Positions 15,533 through 24,611 of a stretch of 64,000 nt of DNA are shown here, one piece after another. Position 1 is the stretch's first letter; every line of letters starts with the position of its first letter. The DNA comes from Pedobacter sp. Leaf41 (GTDB taxonomy: Bacteria > Bacteroidota > Bacteroidia > Sphingobacteriales > Sphingobacteriaceae), in assembly GCF_001422545.1 (NCBI RefSeq), contig NZ_LMLE01000011.1, positions 1-64,000 of the forward strand. The letters are read 5' to 3'. A program made the translations under genes and the position numbers. The notes beneath the pieces are model-generated. The model had not been told where the DNA came from. It was given only the letters and a program-made list of their open reading frames with translations, and made no database searches.

Positions 15533-17905
15533 ATGAATCTTTTTACCTTGCCGGACAAAACAGTCCAAACATCCATATTCAAATACTTCAGCGTCATTGT
15601 TTTTCTTCTGGTTTCTGCTTCCATGAGCGCTCATGCGCAATTATCTGCTCTTGTTGGAACGGTAAAGACTTCCGATGGAAGAGCAGCGGTTGCCGTAACG
15701 ATCGCCATTTCACCTTTGAATCGATCTACTCAAACCAATGAAAAAGGGGAATTCAGATTCAACAGGCTTCCTGCAGGAAATTATACGGTCACTGCAAAAT
15801 CTGTTGGTTTACAGGTCCAGGTTAAGGAAACAACTGTAATATCTGGTCAGAATACTACACTAATCTTTACGCTGACTGAAACTTCGGGACAACTTGAATC
15901 CGTAAATATAATGTCTTTTAAAACCAATAAGTTCGCCAATAAAAAATCAGACTATGTTGCCAGAATGCCTTTGGATAACCTGGAGAATCCTCAGGTTTAC
16001 ACATCGGTAGGTAAAGAACTGATTGCTGAACAGGTTATTGTAGATTTCAAGGAATCATTGAGAAATGTACCTGGTATTGCACCTAATAATAATCCCGCAG
16101 GAGGAACAGGTGCTACTATCCGCGGCTTCAATGCGACTACAACGGTTAGAAATGGTTTAGCAGTACAGTCTTACCAAACTGATCCCATCAATCTCGAAAG
16201 GGTTGAAGTAATCAAGGGTCCATCGGCAACCTTGTTTGGTTCAAGTATCGTTAGTTTTGGTGGACTAATCAACCAGGTAACCAAAAAACCTTTTGATAGT
16301 CTGGCGGGTGAAGTAGGAGTGACGCTTGGTAGTTATGAACTGAGCAGGCTAACTGCTGATATTAATACCCCATTAAATAAAGATAAAACAGCGCTCTTGC
16401 GGATAAATGCAGCAGCACATCGTGAAAATTCATTTCAAAATTTCGGGTATAAGCGCATGTATACCTTTGCACCAAGTTTTGCCTATAAGGTGAGTGATCG
16501 CTTATCTTTCCTTTTTGAAGGAGAATTCAATCAGACCAACCGTTCAACGGTGGCATACTACCAGAATCTGGGCAAAACGAGTTACAAAAACTTCAGGGAC
16601 ATTCCAATAGGTTTTGAGACCTCTCTTGGCGGAGCAGACATTAATGCTTCTTTAAAATCAACAAATATATTCGCCGAAGGGAAATATAAGATTTCAGAGG
16701 AATGGACTTCAACTACCAGTATCGCCTATGGAGAAAACCAGATAGATCACAGTAGCCAGATATATCCGCAGTGGGTTTCAGATAATATATTTGACCGTTC
16801 AATATTTAATTATGGTCCCCGGATTTTTACTTCATTAAATGGTCAGCAAAACTTCAATGGTGATTTTAAGCTTGCAGGAATGAGAAACCGCTTATTGGCG
16901 GGGGTGAATTTCTATACATTCAGAAGTTCCTTAAGATTCACCAACCTTGGTGTATATGATAGAATCAACCTGAACACTTCTCAAGTGATTCCGGGACTAA
17001 ATTCTGAAAAACTAAGTGCTTTAATAGCCACTTCAACCAGTCAGACCAACACCACGAACAAACAGGGCTCGTACAGCGCCTATGCATCTGATGTGTTGAG
17101 CATTACAGACCGGTTAAATGCCATGTTGAGCCTTCGTGTGGACCGTTTTGAAAACGCAGCACCAATCTCCAACGGGATAAAGGCAACCACAGGGTCCTTT
17201 AACCAGACAGCTTTCTCTCCAAAACTTGGCTTGAGTTATCAGCTTGTGAAAGATCAATTGTCATTATTTGGAAACTATATGAACGGTTTCCAGAACAACG
17301 GTCCGGTAACGCAGCCAACTGGAACGATAGATATCCTGAAACCTCGCCAGGCTAACCAGTGGGAAGGCGGCGTGAAATTAGAAGCCTTCGGTAAAAAACT
17401 GAATGCAACATTAAGTTATTACGACATCAAAATCTCTAACGATACCCGCTTGGTCAACGGCATCACTATTCAGGATGCAACTTCAAAAAGTAAGGGATTT
17501 GAGGCTGAAGTAATTGCTAACCCGGTTTCAGGATTAAATATCGTCGCAGGTTATGCCAAAAACAGTTACCGCATCATCAATGCAGGTGCGAACGTAGGCA
17601 ACTACCAGGCGCAAACACCGACAGATTATGCCAACCTCTGGGTGAGCTATAAATTCACCGGACAAACCCTCAAAAACATCGGACTTGGATTTGGTGGCAA
17701 TTATGTGTCTGAGAACTTTTTTGATGCAGAAAACACCATTGTTATTCCACAATATACGGTAATCAATGCGTCTGTATTTTATGATCAGCCCAAATGGAGA
17801 TTAAGCATTAAGGCCAACAACATCTCTAATGAAAAATATTGGACCAATTACGGCATCCCGGAAACCTTGAGGCAGTATTTGGCGAACATCAGTTTTAAGT
17901 TTTAA
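15533..17905 (+). CDS. TonB-dependent siderophore receptor
   Basis: Outer-membrane receptor of 790 residues. The parts are a signal region (about 1-36, ending AHAQ); a carboxypeptidase-regulatory-like domain of ~85 residues (LVGTVKTSDGRAAVAVTIAI...GEFRFNRLPAGNYTVTAKSVG); a plug domain (about 150-260; DFKESLRNVPGIAPNNNPAGGTGATIRGFNATTTVRNG, LERVEVIKGPSATLFG); and a beta-barrel to the C-terminal Phe (ANISFKF). Plug motifs such as IRGF and VEVIKGPSA place it with ferrichrome/siderophore receptors (FhuA/FhuE type). A Fur-like box covers its promoter. It is followed 55 bases later by a PepSY membrane protein, the usual partner for releasing iron from siderophores. Confidence 0.93.
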   Translation: MNLFTLPDKTVQTSIFKYFSVIVFLLVSASMSAHAQLSALVGTVKTSDGRAAVAVTIAISPLNRSTQTNEKGEFRFNRLPAGNYTVTAKSVGLQVQVKETTVISGQNTTLIFTLTETSGQLESVNIMSFKTNKFANKKSDYVARMPLDNLENPQVYTSVGKELIAEQVIVDFKESLRNVPGIAPNNNPAGGTGATIRGFNATTTVRNGLAVQSYQTDPINLERVEVIKGPSATLFGSSIVSFGGLINQVTKKPFDSLAGEVGVTLGSYELSRLTADINTPLNKDKTALLRINAAAHRENSFQNFGYKRMYTFAPSFAYKVSDRLSFLFEGEFNQTNRSTVAYYQNLGKTSYKNFRDIPIGFETSLGGADINASLKSTNIFAEGKYKISEEWTSTTSIAYGENQIDHSSQIYPQWVSDNIFDRSIFNYGPRIFTSLNGQQNFNGDFKLAGMRNRLLAGVNFYTFRSSLRFTNLGVYDRINLNTSQVIPGLNSEKLSALIATSTSQTNTTNKQGSYSAYASDVLSITDRLNAMLSLRVDRFENAAPISNGIKATTGSFNQTAFSPKLGLSYQLVKDQLSLFGNYMNGFQNNGPVTQPTGTIDILKPRQANQWEGGVKLEAFGKKLNATLSYYDIKISNDTRLVNGITIQDATSKSKGFEAEVIANPVSGLNIVAGYAKNSYRIINAGANVGNYQAQTPTDYANLWVSYKFTGQTLKNIGLGFGGNYVSENFFDAENTIVIPQYTVINASVFYDQPKWRLSIKANNISNEKYWTNYGIPETLRQYLANISFKF

Positions 17906-17919
17906 TTTATGCTGCATTC

Positions 17920-17948
17920 AGCGCAGCCGCTTAACCGTTGGCTGCGCT
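17920..17948 (+). other. intercistronic hairpin
   Basis: AGCGCAGCC and GGCTGCGCT form a perfect 9-bp stem with an 11-nt loop between the receptor and PepSY genes. The following bases (AATTTATTT) are only moderately T-rich, so it may be a partial terminator or an mRNA-stabilising structure that sets the ratio of the two products. Confidence 0.55.
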
Positions 17949-17960
17949 AATTTATTTCCC

Positions 17961-19199
17961 ATGCTTACAACCAAACAAAATATAACCAAAAAATCAAAAA
18001 AGTCAACCTTCAGAAAAATTTCTGAATGGCTACACCTCTGGCTTGGACTAACTTCGGGAGTTATCGTCTTTATTGTCTGCCTGACTGGAGGCATCTGGAC
18101 CTGGAGGTATGAAACCTGGTATTTTACAGAACCCTATCAGCGGGTTACTGCCCTTGACAAGCCTTATTTGATTCCTTCAGAAATAGAAAAAAAGGTTCAG
18201 GACTATTTCGATAAAAAAGGGTTGAAAGATGCTGAAATCACAGGTATTAATTATGGAAAACCTGGAAAATCGGCGCTGATTTTTTATCATCCGGATTCAT
18301 TAAAGTTTGCCCAGTTATATGTTAATCCATATACCGCAGAGATTTTACAGGATAAATCCGAAGCGGCTACGGCGGAAAAGTTTTTCATCTTCATCCGGGC
18401 TGGCCACCGCTTCCTTTGGCTTCCGCAAAAAATTGGCAGCCCGATAGTGGGTGCTGCCTGTATCATATTCGTGATAACTATGATTACCGGGCTCATCTGG
18501 TGGTTTCCGCTCAAATGGACAAAGAAAACAAGGGAGAAAAGTTTCAAGGTAAAATGGTCTGCCAGCTGGAAGCGCTTAAATATCGATTTACATAATGTTT
18601 TCGGCTTTTATTCATTGCTTTTCGTTATGCTGCTGACCATAACGGGGATTATGTTCACTTTTCGATGGTTTGAACATGGTGTCTTCCGCACTCTTACCTG
18701 GAAGGCACCGGCAGAAAAATCATATGATCCACCAACATCGGACACCATCACTACTGTAGATACTCATTCGGTAAATATTGAAGATAAAATATGGGAGAGG
18801 ATGCATCAGAAATACGGAGACCGCTATGGTAAAATTTCTATCGATTTTCCCGAAAAATCAAATGATTCCTATCAGGTGATGGCCCAGTTCGGGGACGGAA
18901 CGCTTATTTACAATAATGCTGTACATTATTTTGACAAAATCTCAGGCAAGGAATTATTGAGTAAAGGTGAACGAGCCAGGCCTTATAGTAGCTTGTCCTT
19001 AGGCGAAAAGATCTACCGGATGGACTTCGATATTCATACCGGACAAATCCTCGGTTTGCCAACTAAAATAATTGCGTTCATAGCCTGTATTATTGGGGCA
19101 AGTCTTCCAATAACTGGTTTTATTATCTGGTATAACAGGAAATGGGGTAAGAGAAACAAGAAAGTATATAGAAAGAGTCAAGTTGATGGGGCCGAATAA
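17961..19199 (+). CDS. PepSY-associated transmembrane protein (siderophore iron reductase type)
   Basis: Inner-membrane protein of 412 residues of the PepSY_TM family. Helices lie at about 28-50 (GLTSGVIVFIVCLTGGIWTW), 153-177, 205-228 and 370-393. His residues near the membrane (EWLHLWLGLTSG, AGHRFLWL, DLHNVFGFYS, DIHTGQILG) are the candidate haem or metal ligands of this family. The periplasmic loop between helices carries PepSY-like sequence. Members next to TonB siderophore receptors are thought to reduce ferric siderophores during uptake. Same strand and probable operon with the receptor, hence under the same Fur-like box. Confidence 0.88.
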   Translation: MLTTKQNITKKSKKSTFRKISEWLHLWLGLTSGVIVFIVCLTGGIWTWRYETWYFTEPYQRVTALDKPYLIPSEIEKKVQDYFDKKGLKDAEITGINYGKPGKSALIFYHPDSLKFAQLYVNPYTAEILQDKSEAATAEKFFIFIRAGHRFLWLPQKIGSPIVGAACIIFVITMITGLIWWFPLKWTKKTREKSFKVKWSASWKRLNIDLHNVFGFYSLLFVMLLTITGIMFTFRWFEHGVFRTLTWKAPAEKSYDPPTSDTITTVDTHSVNIEDKIWERMHQKYGDRYGKISIDFPEKSNDSYQVMAQFGDGTLIYNNAVHYFDKISGKELLSKGERARPYSSLSLGEKIYRMDFDIHTGQILGLPTKIIAFIACIIGASLPITGFIIWYNRKWGKRNKKVYRKSQVDGAE

Positions 19200-19248
19200 A
19201 TTGAATTTGTTCTTACCAGAATTATTTGTTCATTTTTTAAAGATTTTT

Positions 19249-19344
19249 TCTTTGCCGTATTTGGTGCAGGTAACCTTACAGCTGAAAGAACAATATAGTA
19301 GGAGGAATACCTTAGTATTGTAAGAGTCCACTATTTAATCTTTG
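19249..19344 (+). repeat. extended dispersed repeat (degenerate core copy 4)
   Basis: TTTGCCGTATTTGGTGCAGG, then CTTACAGCTGAAAGAA, ATAGTAGGAGGAATACC and a worn core (TTAGTATTGTAAGAGTCC), followed by ACTATTTAATC. The blocks match the repeat at 15052-15150 in order and spacing, and AGCTGAAAGAA...ATAGTAGGAGG matches 37539-37616. Confidence 0.6.
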
Positions 19345-19402
19345 ATGTAATAAGCTATTAGATATTAAATATGAATGACTTATTTTAACTGGGGTGGATT
19401 CC

Positions 19403-19419
19403 TTCGTTTTTTGAGACTA
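19403..19419 (+). repeat. dispersed 17-base motif, copy 5
   Basis: TTCGTTTTTTGAGACTA, two changes from the consensus. Confidence 0.55.
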
Positions 19420-19561
19420 TTATGGAGTTCTATGTTCTGCGTGATCTGTCGGTTCTGTGTTATTGTTTGAGAAAAGATTTATAGCTTGATAGTATCTCAA
19501 AATATAAACTTAGTGAAAACCGTATTTACAATCAAGTAGCCAACCTTGTAAAGTTTTACTT

Positions 19562-20938
19562 TTATTGCATTGCTTTGTTAAGTGCTATTATTGCTGGACG
19601 GTAGTCTTCACGGTCCAATATAAACTGTATGTTTACCTTACGTAGTGCAAATCCCGCGCTTTTGATATTAATCCCATTTTCAGTCAAGGCAGAAGCACTT
19701 TTTGCAAGCAGGCCAGGTTGGTCTATATTGGAGCCAAGTAAACAGACAATCGCAACCTTTTCATATATGACTTTTTCAAACTCACGTTGGAGATCTGTGA
19801 TCAGGTTTTTTCGGAAATCTTTTTCCCATATCAAAACTGAAATACTATTTGCACTGGTCGTCTTAAAAGTATATGAAATATTATGGGCGGCGAAAATATG
19901 CATCGCCTTTAAATCGCTGCCTACGCTTCCAACCATTAAAGCATCATATATGTCAATAAGCAGAAGTTTCTCTGCTCCGGTAATCATTTCTATGCGCTTT
20001 TTCTCACAAAGGTAAGACTTGGTTATAAGCGTTCCTTCATGGGCTGGATCAAATGTGTTTTTAATTCGAAGTGAAATCCCTTTCATTTCGAGTGGCTTGG
20101 AAGCAGAAGGATGGATTGCCTCCATGCCTACATCAGCCAGTTGATCGGCAATGTCGTAATTGGTAAAGCCAACCGGGCTACAGTTTTCTTTGCCAACGAT
20201 AGCAGGATCGGCAGTTGACAGATGATATTCCTTATGGATGATGGCTTCATCGGGGCGCAGGATTTCTGCGATTTTGCTAAAGGTTACTTCAGAATATCCC
20301 CGGTCAAACTCCCTCATAATCCCTTCTGTTCCTTTAGTATAACCGGTAACAATGCAGATGGTCCGTGCTAGTGGTACCTCTTTAAATGCTTTTTTGATTC
20401 GCTGATCAATGGTGATTGAAGCATGGTCATCAAAACCTCCAAGATCCATCCGGTGAACACTAAGCCCGCGGTTTGCCAAGATATTGCTCAAAACGAAAGC
20501 AGAATGACTCTCACCAACGGAGGCAAGTATTTCCCTGGCTGCCAGCAAAATCCCGCTTTTGCTTACATACCCAGAGGAGAGGATGTTGACAAGATTATCC
20601 AGGTATTCAGCTGCTTTTTTGACATGGTTTTCAATAAAAAAATCTGCTGCCTGCAGATCCAATCCAATCTGGACATAACGAAGATTAATTGATTTGAGCT
20701 TGGATACCAAAGACTGCATCGGTCCGGCAAAATCCTGGTGTTTAGTTATCTTGTGATATATCCCAGGTGCTCCTGTTTTTTTGTTTTCCAAAAGCAAATC
20801 GGTAACACCTGAAAAAGCAGAAACGACAAATACCCGATTATAAAGTTCATCACCGCTCTTTCCATAAAACATGATATTTTCAATTACCTCATATAGTGCG
20901 GACATCGAGGTTCCGCCGATTTTTTCTACGCTTAACAT
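19562..20938 (-). CDS. aspartate kinase, ectoine-cluster (Ask_Ect) type
   Basis: 458 residues. The amino-acid kinase domain starts VEKIGGTSMSALYEVIENI (Lys6-Ser11 is the KxGGTS motif) and continues VVSAFSGVTDLLLENKKTGAPG, ASVGESHSAFV, EGIMREFDRGYSEVTF and ADPAIVG. Two ACT domains close the protein (DALMVGSVGSDLKAMHIF, and LGSNIDQPGLLAKSASALTENGINI). VEKIGGTSMS and the DLLLExKKxGxPG block match my memory of Ask_Ect, the aspartokinase of ectoine clusters, better than LysC (KFGGTS). Ask_Ect phosphorylates aspartate to supply aspartate-semialdehyde. No ectABC is present here. Divergent from the GNAT/ArgE operon, 346 bases apart. I found no sigma-54 element for it. Confidence 0.82.
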   Translation of the reverse strand: MLSVEKIGGTSMSALYEVIENIMFYGKSGDELYNRVFVVSAFSGVTDLLLENKKTGAPGIYHKITKHQDFAGPMQSLVSKLKSINLRYVQIGLDLQAADFFIENHVKKAAEYLDNLVNILSSGYVSKSGILLAAREILASVGESHSAFVLSNILANRGLSVHRMDLGGFDDHASITIDQRIKKAFKEVPLARTICIVTGYTKGTEGIMREFDRGYSEVTFSKIAEILRPDEAIIHKEYHLSTADPAIVGKENCSPVGFTNYDIADQLADVGMEAIHPSASKPLEMKGISLRIKNTFDPAHEGTLITKSYLCEKKRIEMITGAEKLLLIDIYDALMVGSVGSDLKAMHIFAAHNISYTFKTTSANSISVLIWEKDFRKNLITDLQREFEKVIYEKVAIVCLLGSNIDQPGLLAKSASALTENGINIKSAGFALRKVNIQFILDREDYRPAIIALNKAMQ

Positions 20939-21135
20939 TAGATTGCTTTTTCATCACCTATACCATTGTCATGCCAATACAAACCAAATTACAGTTGTTC
21001 CAAAGGCATAACAGCTAAAAATAGCCTTGATTTGGTATGCAACGGAGAAATAGTTTACTAAAACCCACGTGTTTTTTTTCTGCCGTTGCCACTGATCTTT
21101 TATGCACTATTGTTTACACAGCCAAAATGAAATTG

Positions 21136-21156
21136 ACCCTTTCATTTTGAAAGGGT
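21136..21156 (+). promoter_or_regulatory. upstream activator palindrome 1 (GNAT operon)
   Basis: ACCCTTTCA - TTT - TGAAAGGGT: perfect 9-base arms, centre at 21146. It lies 97 bases upstream of the first G of the -24 element at 21243. The likely ligand is the NtrC-like regulator encoded in the same operon. Confidence 0.8.
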
Positions 21157-21241
21157 TTGGCATTAAGGGTTTCCAGTCACAGAAAATAAAAGTATCCGCT
21201 CATTTGCGCTAAAACCCTTTTTCAAGTCGGGCACTGATTTA

Positions 21242-21257
21242 AGGCACCACCTTTGTA
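21242..21257 (+). promoter_or_regulatory. sigma-54 promoter 1 (GNAT/ArgE-like/regulator operon)
   Basis: AGGCACCACCTTTGTA: GGCAC at -24 and TTTG at -12 with correct 12-base phasing between the G residues (21243 and 21255). The GNAT ATG is 27 bases further on. Confidence 0.8.
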
Positions 21258-21284
21258 ATTGGCCTGTAATGAAATTTTAAGATA

Positions 21285-21890
21285 ATGGATAACCAAATTA
21301 TTTTTATACGAATCGCAGATGAGCGAGATACCAAATTTATACCCGAAATCATCGCCGAAACTGAGCGGTCTGCTATAGCGAGGGGTTCGGGAATTGCTAA
21401 AAGAACACCTTCTTCTGTAGAAGAGAAAATTCTTGCGGGAAAGTCAGTCATAGCGGTAACCAGTAGCGATCAGTGGGTTGGCTTTTCTTATTTAGAGACT
21501 TGGGAACAAGGCAGGTTTGTTTCGAATTCCGGCCTGATTGTCGCGCCTAAATTCAGGAATTCAGGAGTAGCAAAATCCATAAAGAACCGGATATTCAAAC
21601 TCTCCAGGAGGCTATACCCGGAAGCGAAAATTTTTAGTATCACTTCAGGGCCTGCTATTATGCGCATGAATGCCAAGCTAGGCTTTCTGCCTGTAAGTTT
21701 CGCTGAGATTACCCATGATGAGCATTTCTGGGAAGGCTGTAAGAGCTGCGTTAATTACGATATTTTAAAAAGGAAGGAAAAATGCAACTGCCTTTGTACC
21801 GCAATGCTCTTTGATCCGGAATACCTCATTGACGCACAGCCGTTAATTTACCTTAACACAGAAATCTATCAGGAAGTTTCTTATTCTTAA
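21285..21890 (+). CDS. GNAT N-acetyltransferase, Bacteroidota arginine-cluster type
   Basis: 201 residues. It closely resembles, from memory, the GNAT protein that opens Bacteroidota arginine biosynthesis clusters and acylates glutamate: ARGSGIAKRTP, FVSNSGLIVAPKFRNSGVAKSIKNRIFKLSRRLYP (acetyl-CoA-binding segment), AKIFSITSGPAIMRMNAKLGFLPVSFAEITHDEHFWEGCKSCVNYDIL and CNCLCTAMLFDP. The Cys-rich tail (CKSC, CNCLC) is typical of that group. Here it sits outside any arg cluster, first in a sigma-54 operon with an ArgE-like deacetylase (14 bases downstream) and the NtrC-like regulator. It may acetylate glutamate or another amino acid when potassium is short. Confidence 0.82.
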   Translation: MDNQIIFIRIADERDTKFIPEIIAETERSAIARGSGIAKRTPSSVEEKILAGKSVIAVTSSDQWVGFSYLETWEQGRFVSNSGLIVAPKFRNSGVAKSIKNRIFKLSRRLYPEAKIFSITSGPAIMRMNAKLGFLPVSFAEITHDEHFWEGCKSCVNYDILKRKEKCNCLCTAMLFDPEYLIDAQPLIYLNTEIYQEVSYS

Positions 21891-21904
21891 AAACCAATTA
21901 ATCC

Positions 21905-23059
21905 ATGTACAACATCATCAGAAAAACAACTGCCGGAGCACCGGACCTGAACCAAATTTATCAGCATTCGCTTCAACTGCTTTCAACCCTTATCTCAACG
22001 CCTTCTTTCAGCAGCGATGAAATGCTGACTGCCGATGCTATTGAGTCCTTTTTAAACCTAAGTGGTGTCAATACCTTTAGAAAATATAACAATGTCTGGT
22101 GCTACAACAAGCATATGGATGCCGAAAAGCCTACCATTTTGCTAAACTCACACCATGATACAGTGCAGCCCAATGGTCAATACACTAGAGATCCATTTAA
22201 TCCAGCCATAGAAGATGAGAAGATTTTTGGCCTTGGCAGTAACGATGCAGGTGGCTCTCTGGTTTCATTGATAGCTGCTTTTTTATATTTCTTTGAGCGC
22301 GATGACTTACCTTTTAATCTATGTCTGGCAGCGACTGCTGAAGAGGAGACCTCGGGGGAATTGGGTATCCGTTCGATACTTGGTGATCTGAAAGATATTT
22401 CGTTCGCAATAGTAGGTGAACCAACAGGGATGCAGATGGCCATTGCCGAAAAAGGGTCAATGGTCTTAGACTGCGTAGCCAAAGGCCGCTGTGGGCATGC
22501 AGCCAGGGAAGAGGGTGACAATGCCATTTATCATGCACTGAAAGACATAGAATGGTTCCGGACTTTCCAGTTCCCGATTATGGATGGTCAGCCACAACCC
22601 GTAAAAATGAGCGTAACTGAAATTAGGGCTGGTATTCAGCATAATATCATCCCAGCCGAGTGTCATTTCACGGTAGACATCCGTTATGATCATAATTACA
22701 ACGAAAGGGAATTGATCAATATGATAATAAACCATACATCTAGTTATTTCAAGATTCGCCCCAATGTGTTGAAACCATCATTCATTGATTTGACCCATCC
22801 GATAGTAGTATCCGGATGCTCTCTGGGAAGAGCGACTTATCTTTCCCCGACAAGCTCAGACCAGGGCTGGCTGGATGTGCCCTCAATAAAGATGGGTCCG
22901 GGAAACTCTGCGCGCTCTCATACAGCTGATGAGTACATTGGTATTGATGAAATTGAAGAGGGTATCAATATTTACATTGCCATTCTTGAATCGCTGGATT
23001 TAACTCATCATAAAAACGTTCTCAGATTCGAGAAAGTGACGGATATCAATCCTGGATAA
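21905..23059 (+). CDS. M20 family deacetylase, ArgE-like (N-acetyl/succinyl-ornithine deacetylase type)
   Basis: 384 residues, M20 metallopeptidase fold. Zinc and catalytic positions are all visible: His and Asp in LLNSHHDTVQP, bridging Asp in GLGSNDAGGSL, Glu-Glu in ATAEEETSGELG, the acidic position in VGEPTGMQMAIAEKG, the dimer-domain His in GRCGHAAREEGDNAIYHA, and the last His ligand, His339, in SARSHTADEY. These motifs match Bacteroidota ArgE. The enzyme would release an amino acid (ornithine in arginine synthesis) from its N-acyl form. Second gene of the sigma-54 operon. A paralogue at 34194 lacks the last His. Confidence 0.87.
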   Translation: MYNIIRKTTAGAPDLNQIYQHSLQLLSTLISTPSFSSDEMLTADAIESFLNLSGVNTFRKYNNVWCYNKHMDAEKPTILLNSHHDTVQPNGQYTRDPFNPAIEDEKIFGLGSNDAGGSLVSLIAAFLYFFERDDLPFNLCLAATAEEETSGELGIRSILGDLKDISFAIVGEPTGMQMAIAEKGSMVLDCVAKGRCGHAAREEGDNAIYHALKDIEWFRTFQFPIMDGQPQPVKMSVTEIRAGIQHNIIPAECHFTVDIRYDHNYNERELINMIINHTSSYFKIRPNVLKPSFIDLTHPIVVSGCSLGRATYLSPTSSDQGWLDVPSIKMGPGNSARSHTADEYIGIDEIEEGINIYIAILESLDLTHHKNVLRFEKVTDINPG

Positions 23060-23112
23060 AGGAAGATTTTCCATTCCATCTTCATATCGAAAACGAACAT
23101 TATATTTACCAC

Positions 23113-24444
23113 ATGGAAAAAACTGTCCTCATCATAGATGATGAGCCAAAAATACTTGGTCTGTTGTCCAGGATAATAGAACTTGAAGGCTTTAAAGTTC
23201 TTCAGGCTGATACTGGGAAAACAGGATTGAAAATCGTGAAATCCAGAGAGGTACATGTCGTCATAAGTGATGTTAAGTTGCCTGACATTAACGGTGTAGA
23301 ACTGGTTTTAGCAATCAAAAAGCTAAAGCCTTTTATCGAGGTGATCAATCTCACGGCTTTTGGTACGATTTCCGACGGTGTTCAGGCCATGCGAAACGGC
23401 GCTTTTGATTATATTGTAAAAGGGGATGACAATGATAAAATCATTCCCCTACTGCATAAGGCTATTGACAAGGTGAAGCTCCAGATCCGTGTTTACGAAC
23501 TGGAAAGGCAAGTTGGAAAAAAACATAGTTTTGATGAAATTATCGGTAGTTCCCCGTCAATAACTAATGCTATTGATATGGCAAAAAAAGTAGCCAATTC
23601 CGATGCTACTGTGCTCCTTCTTGGAGAAACAGGTACGGGAAAGGAGGTTTTTGCGCAGGCGATCCATCATGAAAGTCCCAGGAAGCTAAAGCCTTTTGTC
23701 GCACTGAACTGTAGCGGATTTAATCCTGAACTTCTTGAGAGTGAACTATTTGGATACAAGGAGGGTGCGTTTACCGGAGCTGCACGTGACAAAAAAGGGC
23801 TATTGGAAGAAGCTAACGAGGGAACACTATTTTTGGATGAAATAGGTGAGATGAACATAGATCTTCAGGCCAAACTTTTACGGGTACTGGAAAACCAGAG
23901 TTTCATCAAGATAGGAGATACCAAAACCAGCAAAGTTGATGTAAGAATCATTGCAGCGACCAATCGAGGTTTAAAGGAGGAGGCTGAAAAAGGTACTTTC
24001 CGGTCAGATCTTTATTACCGTCTGTCGGTGTTCTCACTAGAACTTCCCTCACTTGGTCAAAGGAGGGCAGATATTGTGCCTATTGCAAAACATTTTCTTA
24101 ATTTATTTGCAGCTAAGGTAAACCGGGCAGAGATGGTAATGGATAAAGAGTTTATAACCCTACTTACCAATCATGCCTGGAAGGGAAACATCAGAGAACT
24201 TAAGAACATCATTGAGCGGGTAGTCATTCTTGCCGACGGCAATTTGATTACCGCCGATCTTTTGCCCTTTGAGTTCCATGATCTTGATGGTGCAAACGGG
24301 GGGCTGAGCATGGCGGCAGTAGAGCGTCAGCATATCAAAAAAATCTTGATGCACACTGGCGGAAACAAGACCGAGGCGTCCAGGGTTCTGGGAATTGGGC
24401 TTACGACCCTTTATCGTAAGCTCGAGGAATACGGATTAAACTAA
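23113..24444 (+). CDS. sigma-54-dependent response regulator (NtrC family), probable Kdp regulator
   Basis: 443 residues in the full NtrC layout. The receiver domain (1-120) has the phosphoacceptor Asp53 in VVISDVKLPDINGVEL. The AAA+ domain (about 140-370) has Walker A GETGTGKE, the sigma-54 contact motif GAFTGA at 218-223, and LFLDEIGEM. A C-terminal Fis-type helix-turn-helix covers about 400-443 (NKTEASRVLGIGLTTLYRKLEEYG). It belongs to the GNAT operon and so is probably self-activated. Four sigma-54 promoters with matching palindromes nearby mark its likely regulon. This replaces the OmpR-type KdpE of enterics; the kinase partner is probably the protein at 31950. Confidence 0.92.
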   Translation: MEKTVLIIDDEPKILGLLSRIIELEGFKVLQADTGKTGLKIVKSREVHVVISDVKLPDINGVELVLAIKKLKPFIEVINLTAFGTISDGVQAMRNGAFDYIVKGDDNDKIIPLLHKAIDKVKLQIRVYELERQVGKKHSFDEIIGSSPSITNAIDMAKKVANSDATVLLLGETGTGKEVFAQAIHHESPRKLKPFVALNCSGFNPELLESELFGYKEGAFTGAARDKKGLLEEANEGTLFLDEIGEMNIDLQAKLLRVLENQSFIKIGDTKTSKVDVRIIAATNRGLKEEAEKGTFRSDLYYRLSVFSLELPSLGQRRADIVPIAKHFLNLFAAKVNRAEMVMDKEFITLLTNHAWKGNIRELKNIIERVVILADGNLITADLLPFEFHDLDGANGGLSMAAVERQHIKKILMHTGGNKTEASRVLGIGLTTLYRKLEEYGLN

Positions 24445-24463
24445 TTTTTCCATAATGAAAATG

Positions 24464-24484
24464 ACCCTTCCATTTTGGAAGGGT
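24464..24484 (+). promoter_or_regulatory. upstream activator palindrome 2 (kdp operon), doubling as regulator terminator
   Basis: ACCCTTCCA - TTT - TGGAAGGGT: perfect 9-base arms, centre at 24474, 97 bases before the -24 G at 24571. It is followed directly by a run of T (24484-24492), so the same bases make a good intrinsic terminator for the regulator gene that ends 20 bases upstream. Confidence 0.8.
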
Positions 24485-24493
24485 TTTTTTTTG
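24464..24493 (+). terminator. terminator of the GNAT/ArgE-like/regulator operon
   Basis: A 9-bp perfect stem with a 3-nt loop followed by nine T residues. It overlaps activator palindrome 2. Confidence 0.75.
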
Positions 24494-24569
24494 AGAAAAT
24501 ATTTCAAAAGTAATTTACTTTCGTTTAATTATTTGACTTTCAGCGTTTTATGCGTTTATTAATTATTTG

Positions 24570-24585
24570 TGGTACGGGAGTTGAA
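24570..24585 (+). promoter_or_regulatory. sigma-54 promoter 2 (kdpFABC operon)
   Basis: TGGTACGGGAGTTGAA fits TGGCAC-N5-TTGCW with GG (24571-24572) and TTG (24581-24583) in phase. The first small gene starts 27 bases after it. Confidence 0.82.
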
Positions 24586-24611
24586 TAAGGGCTTATCAAA
24601 AGCAACATATT

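Larger units (their letters stand above)
19200..19561. other. gene-free stretch with two repeat copies
   Basis: Lies between the convergent PepSY and aspartokinase genes. It contains an extended dispersed repeat (19249-19344) and a core copy (19403-19419). I see no clear terminator. Confidence 0.5.
20939..21284. other. divergent regulatory region, aspartokinase / GNAT operon
   Basis: 346 bases between divergent starts. Towards the GNAT gene it holds the enhancer-type palindrome (21136-21156) and sigma-54 promoter (21242-21257). Leftward, TGGCATGACAATGGTA (20976 to 20961) has only part of a -24/-12 pattern and lacks a palindrome 97 bases upstream, so regulation of the aspartokinase is unclear. 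Confidence 0.6.

Noticed and set aside
20961-20976. Leftward sigma-54-like element TGGCATGACAATGGTA before the aspartokinase
   Set aside because: The -12 part reads TGG in place of TTG and there is no palindrome 97 bases upstream, unlike the four accepted promoters. The aspartokinase may be controlled differently.
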